DNA of 64,000 nucleotides from Lachnospiraceae bacterium AM48-27BH (GTDB taxonomy: Bacteria; Bacillota; Clostridia; Lachnospirales; Lachnospiraceae). The position numbers and the translations under genes were made by a program. Below are positions 1 through 9,000 of this stretch, piece by piece; the stretch's first letter is position 1, and each line of letters starts with the position of its first letter. Under the pieces are notes generated by a model. That model had not been told where the DNA came from, did not search any database, and worked only from the letters and a program-made list of their open reading frames with translations. The stretch covers positions 40,503-104,502 of the forward strand of contig QUFC01000010.1 in assembly GCA_003478355.1 (NCBI GenBank), given 5' to 3'.

Positions 1-709
1 ATGGATAATAAATTCCAATGACTTGTGAAAGTTGATCCCCAATATTGACGGACTTCTCCATCCACTTTTCGCCAGTGAGCTTCTCTTTTGGAATATTCCG
101 ATACTCCAGTTTACTGAAAGTATCGATCATACAGGTCTCGTATTCCTCGTCAGACATATACGAAACATCGATCTGGAAACCCTTAAATATCAACGTTAAA
201 AGCCAGTCAATAAACTCATCATCATTGAACAGCTTCAACAATTCTCGTTTAGCAATCTCATGGATAATATTGTCATAGAACTTTGAAAAGTCACCGAATA
301 GAATATAACCGTCATTTCCGTATAATTGGTAGTATTTGTGGAGATGGATTTCGAATCGTTTTCTCTGTTGTGAAATTCCGCGCCCCTTGATAGATGCGCA
401 GTTATCATAAATGATATGTTTTCTAACTTCTGGAAGTAAAACCTCATCGCACAGAGAATGTCGGACAATGCGATCGCGGATTTGAATGCTTGTAATAGGT
501 CTTATTCGGCCTCTTTCGTGCAGCTCGAATTCCTGTGTCGGTCCATTTTGAAGTGTCCGATTTATTAGATCGTCTTGGATTTCAAATATATACCGCAGGA
601 AATTCATCATGAATTTTTGCGTCGATTCTTTCCACTTGCTGCTTTTCACAGAGACCTTATAAGCCCTATACAAGTTATTGGCGTCACAGACAATCTCCTC
701 GTAGTTCAT
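1..709 (-). CDS. DGR reverse transcriptase (partial, cut by window edge)
   Basis: Starts at ATG 709 and stays open to base 2, so about 236 residues are present and the C-terminus, including the YxDD box, is outside the window. It should copy the template-repeat RNA into cDNA with errors opposite adenines. Visible motifs are RGRIRPITSIQIRDR (early RT motifs), LFGDFSKFYDNI (motif with the first catalytic Asp, about residue 146) and IGDQLSQVIGIYY, which matches the [I/V/L]GxxxSQ signature that DGR enzymes carry where other RTs have QGxxxSP. It follows the template repeat and Avd on the same strand, the classic DGR order. The family call is firm; only completeness is unknown. Confidence 0.95.
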   Translation of the reverse strand, partial: MNYEEIVCDANNLYRAYKVSVKSSKWKESTQKFMMNFLRYIFEIQDDLINRTLQNGPTQEFELHERGRIRPITSIQIRDRIVRHSLCDEVLLPEVRKHIIYDNCASIKGRGISQQRKRFEIHLHKYYQLYGNDGYILFGDFSKFYDNIIHEIAKRELLKLFNDDEFIDWLLTLIFKGFQIDVSYMSDEEYETCMIDTFSKLEYRNIPKEKLTGEKWMEKSVNIGDQLSQVIGIYYP

Positions 710-818
710 AACCTATTCACCGTTATAACAATACTTACCGTAGTAAATTGTATTAGGCTTTATTATTTATCCTTGCGGAACGGATAGCATCTCCTTCTTC
801 GTTGGTTAATCGAAGAAT

Positions 819-907
819 CCGGACGAACTCCATTAGAGTTCGAAGCGTTGTTGTAGTTCGTATTGCCATTGTTGTTCACATTGGCAAAGTTAGCCGAAGA
901 AACGACG
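819..907 (-). repeat. DGR template repeat (TR)
   Basis: An 89-nt non-coding segment between avd and the RT gene that matches the 3' ends of two target genes. Read on the minus strand it would encode a run rich in Asn codons (AAC/AAT), the usual layout that lets adenine mutagenesis give maximal amino-acid diversity. Aligned base by base, it differs from VR1 (1947-2035) at 13 positions and from VR2 (51148-51231) at 15, and every difference falls at a TR adenine (minus strand). Similarity ends at about 907 for VR1 and 902 for VR2. The RNA template probably extends on both sides of this core. Confidence 0.95.
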
Positions 908-921
908 CAATTTTTTAGATG

Positions 922-1347
922 TTACCCTTTTTCTAACCGCGACTTAATCGCCATGTCTCTTTGACGCCACCTTTTTATCAATCCGATTTCTCGGTCGATA
1001 GCTTTAACATACCGGTTGTACACATTCAGATCTACATCGAATATTTCAACAACCCGCTGCAACTCGTTGATGAGCTGCTCGCAATTTACAATGGCCGCAT
1101 TCTGGTAATCTCTCCTGGTCTCGTACTCGTGCATTGTCCGTGGGTAAATGGTGTTTGCCGCTCTAACATTGCTCGTTATCAAGGAAGCACACTGGTTTAC
1201 TTTCGATTTGAAACTCCGCATCAGTTCCCTGTACTTAGCAAAGTTTTCTTCCGAAATTTCTCCATACGCATACTTCTTCCGAACAAAGCCGTCCACATCC
1301 TTAACACCAAATCCCCTCTGCATAAGGAGTATCAGCATATCATGCAA
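922..1347 (-). CDS. avd: Avd-like DGR accessory protein
   Basis: About 141 residues, basic and predicted mostly helical, as expected for Avd, the four-helix-bundle protein that forms a ring and binds the RT and template RNA in DGRs. The assignment rests on size, helical character, charge and its place between the target gene and TR-RT. The reading frame stays open well upstream of the ATG at 1347, into the preceding gene, with no other ATG; a TTG four codons upstream or an ATT about 25 codons upstream could be the true start, giving a product near 145-165 residues. Neighbours are XkdX-like on one side and the TR on the other. Confidence 0.75.
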   Translation of the reverse strand: MHDMLILLMQRGFGVKDVDGFVRKKYAYGEISEENFAKYRELMRSFKSKVNQCASLITSNVRAANTIYPRTMHEYETRRDYQNAAIVNCEQLINELQRVVEIFDVDLNVYNRYVKAIDREIGLIKRWRQRDMAIKSRLEKG

Positions 1348-1405
1348 CTCGATCGATACGTAATCGCTTCGAATTTTGACTCTTTTCTGTCGCCTAACAG
1401 AACGC

Positions 1406-1549
1406 TCATTCGTAATCTTTACCGGTGATCTCAGCGAACTCCTCTTTGGTGATCCAGCCCATCTTCACCGCATTACGAACTCTGGTCTCATTCCACATTT
1501 TCATGCTGTACCAAAGCTTTACTTTACTGTAATTCTTGCTATGTTCCAT
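1406..1549 (-). CDS. XkdX-like small tail-module protein
   Basis: 47 residues from ATG 1549 behind GGAGG (spacing 6). The pattern W..R...AV..GWITKEEFAEITGKDY is that of the XkdX family, small proteins found after baseplate and fibre genes in Firmicutes phages and PBSX; their function is unknown. It sits between the first DGR target and avd, so the retroelement is embedded in the end of the tail operon. Confidence 0.7.
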   Translation of the reverse strand: MEHSKNYSKVKLWYSMKMWNETRVRNAVKMGWITKEEFAEITGKDYE

Positions 1550-1563
1550 GGTGATCCTCCTTC

Positions 1564-1875
1564 TTAAAGCTCTACATTGGACATCATCGCAATGTAGGCG
1601 ATGTCAGACTGCATTTTGGTTCTGGCAAACTCCTCCTCAGAAATATCTCTAAGGACAAACCAGTATTCGCCAGGAACCTGCTCAACGATCTGAACCAGCT
1701 CCATATTCGGATGAACAGTCTCGGTTGTTCCGTCGCTAATAGTAACCGGAGAGCAGTTATCTGCAAATGCGGATTCCTCAATCTTTTCTGTAGAAATGAA
1801 ATTGTTTCCGTTCAGCTTAAGATTGGAAATCTCAGTTCCATCACCGAGGGTAATTTTATAGATTTTATCTTCCAT
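1564..1875 (-). CDS. conserved tail-region protein, unknown function
   Basis: 103 residues from ATG 1875 behind AAAGGAG. Acidic, no signal peptide or membrane segment. N-terminal half looks like beta strands (KITLGDGTEISNLKLNGNNF), the C-terminal half helical. It lies between the DGR target gene and the XkdX-like gene, a position where Firmicutes phages often carry a small protein of this kind. No function can be assigned. Confidence 0.65.
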   Translation of the reverse strand: MEDKIYKITLGDGTEISNLKLNGNNFISTEKIEESAFADNCSPVTISDGTTETVHPNMELVQIVEQVPGEYWFVLRDISEEEFARTKMQSDIAYIAMMSNVEL

Positions 1876-1893
1876 GATTAGAAGCTCCTTTCA

Positions 1894-1927
1894 AAAATAT
1901 AAACGGGGCACAAGGCCCCGCGATTTT
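1894..1927 (-). other. hairpin shared by both DGR variable repeats
   Basis: CGGGGC (1904-1909) and GCCCCG (1915-1920) form a 6-bp GC stem with a 5-nt loop directly after the stop codon of DGR target 1. The same sequence including flanks recurs after VR2 at 51101-51129. Hairpins just 3' of the variable repeat are known to be needed for efficient DGR retrohoming in the Bordetella phage system. It may also act as a weak terminator. Confidence 0.7.
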
Positions 1928-1929
1928 AA

Positions 1930-2904
1930 TTAACCAACCGGGAAGACCGGACGAACCCCATGAGAGTACGAAGCGCCGTTGTAGCCCGTATTGCCATCGC
2001 CGGTCACATCGGCAAAGTGAGCCGAAGAAACGACGTCTCTTAACCACTGGTTGTAAGATCTGTTTACGATGAATTTAGGACACACCATGAACAGCGCCAG
2101 CTGAGTCTTGCTGATTGTGTAGATGCTCGGAACAGTAGAACCGTCAGAAGTCGGACTGAAATGAAGATGCCCATACATCATAGGTTCGTTCGGGAGCTCA
2201 ATACTGGAATCAAACCATGCTCCACCGGACGGTCTTCCGTTTGCAACCGCATTGCACAGGTATTCTCTGTGAGTAAGAACAGAACCCTGGAAAGCCGCAT
2301 TGACGATTGTCTTTGCGTTCGCCAGGTTCTTTTTATACATCTCAGAACCAACGTATCCACCTGTTGTAATATTGGTAGTATTCATCTGTGCATTGTAAAG
2401 CGCTTCATCCGGCATGATCACAAGATGATGGCTGGTAAATGCAGTGTCACCGCAGTTGTACCAGTAATCCATATCAACGATACGCCAGATACGGCCTCCG
2501 ATACTCCAATAATCGCCAAGGAACATTCCTTTAAAGGAACCGTCCTTAATAGCAGCTTTCTGTACCGCTGTCAGAGCTGTTCCGAGATTCTTACCTCTGA
2601 AGATAACCCGGCGAAGCTCCACTGGAGCAAAGCTGTCCAGCATAGCAAAGAGCGCATCTTCAGCAGCGATAGCCTTGTTTCCTTCCGTAGTCCCGACAAG
2701 AAGTTTGTTGCCGGATGCTAATGCATTCACCTGTGTAAGCTCGGAAAGATTTACTCCTCCGATAAAATCTTTGGAACTTAAAAGACCGATTAACGCTTTT
2801 GCTAAAGCATCTGCTGCGATGGTCTTTGTTCCGTTAGGTCCGTCAAGCAGAAAAATATTACTTGCCGCTAATGCCTGGACCTTTTCGTAGTCTGTGATTT
2901 TCAT
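1930..2904 (-). CDS. DGR target protein 1 (C-type-lectin-like tail adhesin)
   Basis: 324 residues, ATG 2904 behind AAAGGAGG. Residues 1-75 hold two related repeats (YEKVQALAASNIFLLDG and LTQVNALASGNKLLVGT), likely a virion-attachment region. From about residue 95 there is a long domain with W-rich strands (DYWSIGGRIWRIVDMDYWY) that ends in the VR (residues ~290-318), the arrangement of DGR-diversified lectin folds such as Mtd. The last residues GVRPVFPV are the typical conserved end. It follows the baseplate protein gene and should form the receptor-binding tip of the tail. The fold is inferred from the DGR context and final motif. Confidence 0.85.
   Translation of the reverse strand: MKITDYEKVQALAASNIFLLDGPNGTKTIAADALAKALIGLLSSKDFIGGVNLSELTQVNALASGNKLLVGTTEGNKAIAAEDALFAMLDSFAPVELRRVIFRGKNLGTALTAVQKAAIKDGSFKGMFLGDYWSIGGRIWRIVDMDYWYNCGDTAFTSHHLVIMPDEALYNAQMNTTNITTGGYVGSEMYKKNLANAKTIVNAAFQGSVLTHREYLCNAVANGRPSGGAWFDSSIELPNEPMMYGHLHFSPTSDGSTVPSIYTISKTQLALFMVCPKFIVNRSYNQWLRDVVSSAHFADVTGDGNTGYNGASYSHGVRPVFPVG
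1947..2035 (-). repeat. DGR variable repeat 1 (VR1)
   Basis: 89 nt at the 3' end of target 1, collinear with the TR without gaps. All 13 differences are at TR adenines (minus strand), mostly A to G, with A to C and A to T also present. The invariant end beside the stop codon corresponds to the initiation-of-mutagenic-homing side. Confidence 0.95.
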
Positions 2905-2919
2905 TTAATGAATCCTCCT

Positions 2920-4050
2920 TTATTTGATGACAAAAATAGCCCGACCTTCAATAACATCGCCATTGCTGTCACGGAGAAGATCACTGGAATATGTACGTCC
3001 AATGACCGTATCCAAATTGCTGTCAGTAATGGATGCATCCGAAGAATCGAGCACGTCTCCATAAGTACGGTATCCATTGTCGTAAAGCTTCTGATATACC
3101 GTGTATTCATTTTCAAGGTTGGAACTGAACTGATTAAGAATATCTACCTGCTTCTGTAATTCCAGAAGTTTTTTCGCAAGACTCGCTGCCGTATTGCTGT
3201 CCAGCAGTGCCTGTAACTGCTCAAACCAATCACGGAATTCCGTTTCTGATTTCTGTTTCCAGTCAGCCATTTCAGCAGTATTGGTGCTTGTGTATTCGTT
3301 GAACCACGCCTCCCATTTTTCTTTCCAATAGGTACTTGTGGCTTCCATATCTGCTGTGTGCTCCGAGTACCAAAGGTTCCACTGAGCTTCCCATGCCAAA
3401 TATGCTGACTGAATCTCCTCGGTCTGTGCCAGGAACCAGGTAGACCACTGCTCTTTCCAAAACTTATTTGTTTCTTCCATATCAGTAGTCTGCTTTTCGT
3501 AGAACTCTTTCCACTGGTCCTGCCATTGGGCAATCAAATCATCGATTTCAACCTTGTCCAATGGAGCCGTTACGAATGGACACTCTGAAGTTCCAACACA
3601 GTTCGTGATGTTTGCCTGTCGAATAGAAGTGACTCCGGCGCCGACATAAATATACGCCAGTGGATATTGCCAGCGATCATTTGTCTTCACCATCGTAGGT
3701 TTCGTTGGATTCGATGCTGGGGTTCCTTTAATGATTTTGATGTCATTTGCTCTGACGGCCTCTCTCGAATCCACTTCAAGTACAACTGCATCATATCGGT
3801 TCAACAGAATCTCGGACTGTGGAACTACTAACGGTAACAGAGCGTCATTCAGCGTCCAAGTGTGATTGAACCAGGCTCGTCCGACACCAACGTTGATAAT
3901 CATTGCTTCCGATTCTTTTACAACCATTGCAGTTCCGACATGCTGCAAGATTCCGTCCTGAATGATTCCATCGAAAATGCTGGACATCTGAATAGCATCG
4001 TAGCGCCGATCTCCTTCTTTTGAATTATAAAATCCAAATGTTACACTCAC
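2920..4050 (-). CDS. baseplate/tail fibre-type protein with Trp-rich repeats
   Basis: 376 residues, GTG start at 4050. The N-terminal ~170 residues (FGFYNS..GDRRYDAIQMSSIFDGIIQDGIL) resemble the upper-baseplate or fibre-base proteins of Firmicutes siphophages. Residues ~170-285 hold about four copies of a helical unit of the form W..QW..WF........M, probably a trimeric coiled coil. The C-terminus is a small globular part. It lies between the Gp37-like tail protein and the DGR target, so it likely links the tail tip to the variable adhesin. Confidence 0.7.
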   Translation of the reverse strand: MSVTFGFYNSKEGDRRYDAIQMSSIFDGIIQDGILQHVGTAMVVKESEAMIINVGVGRAWFNHTWTLNDALLPLVVPQSEILLNRYDAVVLEVDSREAVRANDIKIIKGTPASNPTKPTMVKTNDRWQYPLAYIYVGAGVTSIRQANITNCVGTSECPFVTAPLDKVEIDDLIAQWQDQWKEFYEKQTTDMEETNKFWKEQWSTWFLAQTEEIQSAYLAWEAQWNLWYSEHTADMEATSTYWKEKWEAWFNEYTSTNTAEMADWKQKSETEFRDWFEQLQALLDSNTAASLAKKLLELQKQVDILNQFSSNLENEYTVYQKLYDNGYRTYGDVLDSSDASITDSNLDTVIGRTYSSDLLRDSNGDVIEGRAIFVIK

Positions 4051-4057
4051 TTCTTCA

Positions 4058-5131
4058 TCACGCTCCTTCCTGTTCTATAGTCTTAAAAGTCGGATAGACG
4101 GAATAACCGTCCTTATCTTCTGAACGAACAATTTCAAGAATACGAGCTTTTGTCTCGTGTCCGTATTCGTTCGCAATCTGTACAATGTCCCCGTTAAAGA
4201 AATCTTTTCCATACTGGAACATGATAGTTGTTTCCGTTTCTCCCTCAAATGAGGTAATGCTCACATTTTCTGCAAGTTTTTCTTTTCCTCTTTGCTGCAA
4301 CTGAGCCATATACTCGGCATCGGTCAATGCATCATCACTTCCAACATTCGAAGAGATGTCACGAGCATCCGTAAACAGTTCCCTACGATTCAAACCAGAA
4401 CCACCGCCAACTGTAGTGTATCTTCGACCAGCACCCTCGCCTTCTCCACCAACCAAAGTCACGGTTTTCAACGAAGCTTTGGATTCGATATAGTTACTGT
4501 TGATGATATTCTCAAATTTCGGAGAAAATATAACGTATGGATTCTCTGTCTGATCGTATGACCTGTCAGAACCGGCATACAATTCAAAGACGAACTGCTT
4601 TTCATCGTTCAGCGTAATCTTGAAACCGATACCCTGCTCCTCGCAAATTTTCTGAATGACATCGTATAGATTATCACCTGTATATTGAGCTTCCAGTTTC
4701 AACTTTGTAATTGCCGGGTCGATTGATTCTTTGAAAATAAAGTTTGGAATTTTTCGATTGCTGTCTGATGGGGAAATTACATTCTCATTGAGCAATGTTT
4801 TAATTCCATTTTGAAGATTTCCGCTTAATAGCTTCTGTCCCCAGACGATTCGCCTATCGAGAATAGATTCTAACGAGCGTCCAGTAACCGTTACATGGTT
4901 ACCGTCTTCGGTATCGGAAGTAATCTGGATTTTTTCTACGATCATCACATGCTCAGATTCCTTGCTCTGCAAATAATAGTCCTGTTTGATATATTCCAGA
5001 AGACCATCTCGCATTGCTTCATACAGCTCAAAGTCACCATAGGCATAATACCGATCAGTCCAGATGAAGGATTCGTACGTATCCACGATGGAGACTGCAT
5101 CCAGGTCAGTGTTTAAAATCATCACATCCAT
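4058..5131 (-). CDS. tail-associated protein, ReqiPepy6 Gp37-like
   Basis: 357 residues, ATG 5131 behind GAGGGGG. The opening (ILNTDLDAVSIVDTYESFIWTDRYYAYGDFEL) and the later GRSLESILDRRIV match the Siphovirus ReqiPepy6 Gp37-like family, which forms the tail hub next to the distal tail protein. Starts 6 bp after Dit ends in the same operon. There is no separate peptidoglycan hydrolase domain. Confidence 0.8.
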   Translation of the reverse strand: MDVMILNTDLDAVSIVDTYESFIWTDRYYAYGDFELYEAMRDGLLEYIKQDYYLQSKESEHVMIVEKIQITSDTEDGNHVTVTGRSLESILDRRIVWGQKLLSGNLQNGIKTLLNENVISPSDSNRKIPNFIFKESIDPAITKLKLEAQYTGDNLYDVIQKICEEQGIGFKITLNDEKQFVFELYAGSDRSYDQTENPYVIFSPKFENIINSNYIESKASLKTVTLVGGEGEGAGRRYTTVGGGSGLNRRELFTDARDISSNVGSDDALTDAEYMAQLQQRGKEKLAENVSITSFEGETETTIMFQYGKDFFNGDIVQIANEYGHETKARILEIVRSEDKDGYSVYPTFKTIEQEGA

Positions 5132-5136
5132 AGTGC

Positions 5137-6051
5137 TTATACCCCCTCGTAGACAATACGGTTCTCAATCTTAAACTGTAAATTTGTACTTCCGTACTCA
5201 GCTGTATAAGCAAAGATGTTGTCACCCTTCGCAAGCTGGAACCAATCTGCATTTTTATCCAGGCAGTTCAAGATGTTTGTAGTCTTTCCGTTTCTAAGAA
5301 GCGTAATCGACTTGTTTCCTTTTACAGTGCAGATGATAATTTCGTCACCTGCTATAATTCCAGAGCCAGTGAATTTCTCCAATTTATCGGTATCGATCCG
5401 CATCACTTCACGAGTACCGGTATTATAGATTGTGATATTGCTGGCTTCACCGATTGCATGAATCGTAATAGTCACTCCAATTTCAGCGTCGCCATTATAC
5501 ACAACCACCTGCTCTGTTTCATTTTTGATTTCTCCCATTTCCAGCAACGGGTCCTGAAGCGATTCGTTACTGAAAGGAAACTCAAACAGTGCCTCTACGC
5601 CATAGAAGATAGTCGTGTTGATTCCGTCTTTTCCAGCAGAATAAAAGAAAGGATTCGGACACACGATTGAGATATCCGAACCCTCATCTTTACTGAAGAT
5701 TGCTGGATCATTTGATTCGACGTACCCTTCAATCTCCGCCTGCCTGTTATCGGTTTCGATAAGCATTGTGAGTTTCTTTTTAATAGGAAAATACTTGTAT
5801 GAAAGCTGTCTTACGTCTTCGATGGAATCCTTCCACATATACGCAAGAGAAATAACAATGTTTCGGCTCGGCATCCTTGAAGAATTGAACAGGCTTCCAT
5901 CGTTTGTAGCGATTTCTGTCGTATTGATGTTCGCTTTTCCCGGCCCCAAGCCAGTTACAGACTTGATGATGAAACCGGATTCCTCCGGTCTCGCTAAATC
6001 AAGTCGGATACTATCGCCAAGATAGTTTGTAAACGTGACTGCTCGAATCAA
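5137..6051 (-). CDS. distal tail protein (Dit)
   Basis: 304 residues. The start is TTG at 6051, eight bases after AAAGGATGG and overlapping the tape-measure stop codon. N-terminal FTNYLGDSIRLD, the middle NDGSLFNSSRMPSRNIVISLAY and the CPNPFFYS motif near residue 135 are typical of Dit proteins, which cap the tail tube and anchor the baseplate. The C-terminal half is a galectin-like beta region. Position right after the tape measure agrees. Confidence 0.85.
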   Translation of the reverse strand: MIRAVTFTNYLGDSIRLDLARPEESGFIIKSVTGLGPGKANINTTEIATNDGSLFNSSRMPSRNIVISLAYMWKDSIEDVRQLSYKYFPIKKKLTMLIETDNRQAEIEGYVESNDPAIFSKDEGSDISIVCPNPFFYSAGKDGINTTIFYGVEALFEFPFSNESLQDPLLEMGEIKNETEQVVVYNGDAEIGVTITIHAIGEASNITIYNTGTREVMRIDTDKLEKFTGSGIIAGDEIIICTVKGNKSITLLRNGKTTNILNCLDKNADWFQLAKGDNIFAYTAEYGSTNLQFKIENRIVYEGV

Positions 6052-9000
6052 GTTTCCACCATCCTTTCCATCGCCGAGAACTGATTCTTCGTCTGCCGAT
6101 AAATCTCTGTTCTCGACAGTGCCTTAGGCGAATAGTTATTCTGTACAAATTTGTAAGAGTTTCCTGTATTCGGATTGGTATCTTCATTTTGAAGATTCCG
6201 CTCACGTGATGCTGCAATTCCTGTGCTGACAGTCAACGCCTGTGATCTGCTAAACAGTGTATTCAGTCGATGGCTCTTCTCTTCAATGTCTGACAGATCC
6301 AGAATCGGTCGAATCATAGGCTGAGTATCAACGCCGTTGTCGATCATATCCTTTACCTTTGCGATTGCGTTTCCAAGACCTGTTTTTGCTGATTTAGCCA
6401 TATCAGCACTTGCGTTGTATGCCTTTACTGCATAGGTTCCGATTGCATTGACGAATCCCAATCCAAAGAAATCACCGATATGGTATCCTACTCTGGAAGG
6501 TGAATGTTCGTCCAATTCGTCTTCTGCTGCTTCTGCCGCAGCCCTTGCCATTGCTCTGGCTTTCGCTTCTGCGCGATATGTGTTCTCACTGATTCCATCA
6601 GCAAAGCCCTCTACCAGGTAAGCACCTGCCTGTTTAAACTGATCATGGTAGTCCCGGATAGCCGTTACAGAAGCATTAAGATTCCCGGTGAAGGCAGTTT
6701 TTACTTCTTCGGCTTTTTCCTTAATGCCAGCAATGAACTTAATCATGCACTGCATTCCTGCATTTTGAAATTCCGGATACTTGTTCGCAATAGCTGTGAG
6801 GCATGAACTTAAGATGTTTACAAACGCATTTCTAGTTTCGTAATCTTTCGATTTGATTCCGGCAATGAATTTGATCATGAGGTTCGCACCTGCTGTATTG
6901 AATTGGGTTTGCTTGTTGTTGATAGCAGTAACACAACCGCTAATTATATTGGTAATGGCAGTTTTGGTATTTCCGTCCTGAGATTTGATTCCGGTGATGA
7001 ATTTCGTCATCAACGTAGAGCCTGCCGTATTGAACTGGGTTTGATAGTTTGTAAGGGTCGTAAGTACAGCCTGCATCATGGTCGTAAACGTAGATGTCAT
7101 ATTGCTCTTTTGCGCATTAGCCGCATTGATGAATGTTGTCAGCATAGATGTTGCGGCTGATGTCACTCTTCCGCTCGCATCTGTAAATGCGTTAATAAAG
7201 CTGTCGATTCCGTTATTTCCAAGCTGTGTAAGCGCTGTACTGAAACCGCTCATACCACTCGTATCCAACTCAGCCATTCCCTTAGCCATCTCAACAAGGC
7301 GATTTACCTGTGTGATTACGCTCGACATGATTCCGGTATCAATTCCAGAAATAGAATCCGAATAACTCTTAATTCCACTTCCGAACTGAACCAGACTGTC
7401 ACCGAAACCGCCAAGATCGTTGTCGCCAGTAAACCAGCTTACAAGTCCTCCGGTATTTGGAATGGTGTTGGCAAGCTCCACTAGGGCTTTACCAGCTGTT
7501 GCTGAGTTCGTAATAGCCGCAGAATCCATACCCATAATAGCTTCAGAATATGCCTTCATAGCTTCACCGAACGGTACAAGTTTCTCACCGAAAGTATCAA
7601 CATCGTTGTTTCCAGTAAAGAATGCTACAACGCCACCTGTATTGGGAACAGTATCAGCAAGCTCGACTAAAGCCTTGCCCGCCGTTGCAGAATTGACGAT
7701 TGCATCGGCTTCCAGTCCACGAACCGCATCGCCAAATGCTTTCATTGCTTCGCCAAATGGTACAAGCTGTTTTCCAAACTCACCCATATCGTTTTCACCA
7801 GCAAAGAATCCTACGACACCACCAGAATTTGGAATGGTTGTTGCCATCTCTGCCATGGCCTTGCCAGCGATTGCCGCTTCTGTAACGGCATTTGCATCGA
7901 GTCCAGTAATTGCATCCCCGAACTGTCTCATAGCTTCGCCAAATGGTACAAGCTGCTTTCCAAAGGCAGTCATGTCATTTTCTCCTGCGAAGAAAGACAC
8001 TAATCCGCCTGTATTTGGAATTGTGGCTGCCATTTCAGCTAATGCTTTGCCAGCTGTCGCCGCATTTGCCACGATTTCCCCGTCCATGTTTCCGATAGCT
8101 AACGAGAAATCTCTCATAGCTTCGCCAAACGGTACAAGTTCCTCTCCGAACTTAGATAAAGACGATCCTCCTGTAAGCCAAGAAGTCAATCCCTGTAAAA
8201 TATCAGCCGCTGTCAGAATAAGCACAGTCTCGGCTAATGCCTTTACTCCGTCCATCATAGATGGCTGAATCTGACTAGCTCCCTGTAAAAACGGCTGAAC
8301 ATTATTCATAAAAGTGGATAAATCAGCTCCAATTTGCGGGAACTGACTCGACACACCGCTCATAAATCCGCCGACGATTCCACCAACGAACTGACCGATT
8401 GCCGTTCCGATTCCCTGTAAAAGCTTTCCACCTTCTCCGATAAGCCAAGAAAGTCCTGGAAGTTTCGATAAGAGTCCGACGGCTGCAAGCACTAACGCCA
8501 TCTCAGCAACAACCGCACCCATACCAAGGATTCCAACCATTGCTCCTGGAACAAGCGATGCTGTTGCACTAAGAGCAAGCATAATAGCTGATAACAGACC
8601 GATTCCGGCAATTCCTTTTAGCAAAGCTCCAGTATCGATTCCTCTCAGTGCATCGACGATACCAGCGAAAAATGCTACGAGTACATCGACACCAGCTTTA
8701 ATCAGTGACGGCAGATTACTAGCAATACCATCTAAAATTCCAATAAGGAATTTGAAAGCTAGATCTACAATTTGAGGCGTATAAGTAACCAGAGCCGCTA
8801 ATACACCAACCACTAATTGTAAAGCTCCGTCTGCCAGCTGCGGTACACAGGATACGAAAACATCGATCAGCGTTAAGACAACTGCCTTTACAGCTTCACC
8901 AATAGCTGGCGCTCCGGCAGCAATAACTTTGCAGATTGCGATAATTCCTTCTCCGACTTTTGTAAGAACAGCCGGAATTAAGCCAGCGATACCAGTAACG

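Noticed and set aside
7420..8268. 282-codon plus-strand frame in the tape-measure region
   Set aside because: Its repeats mirror the tape-measure repeats on the other strand; no independent signals.
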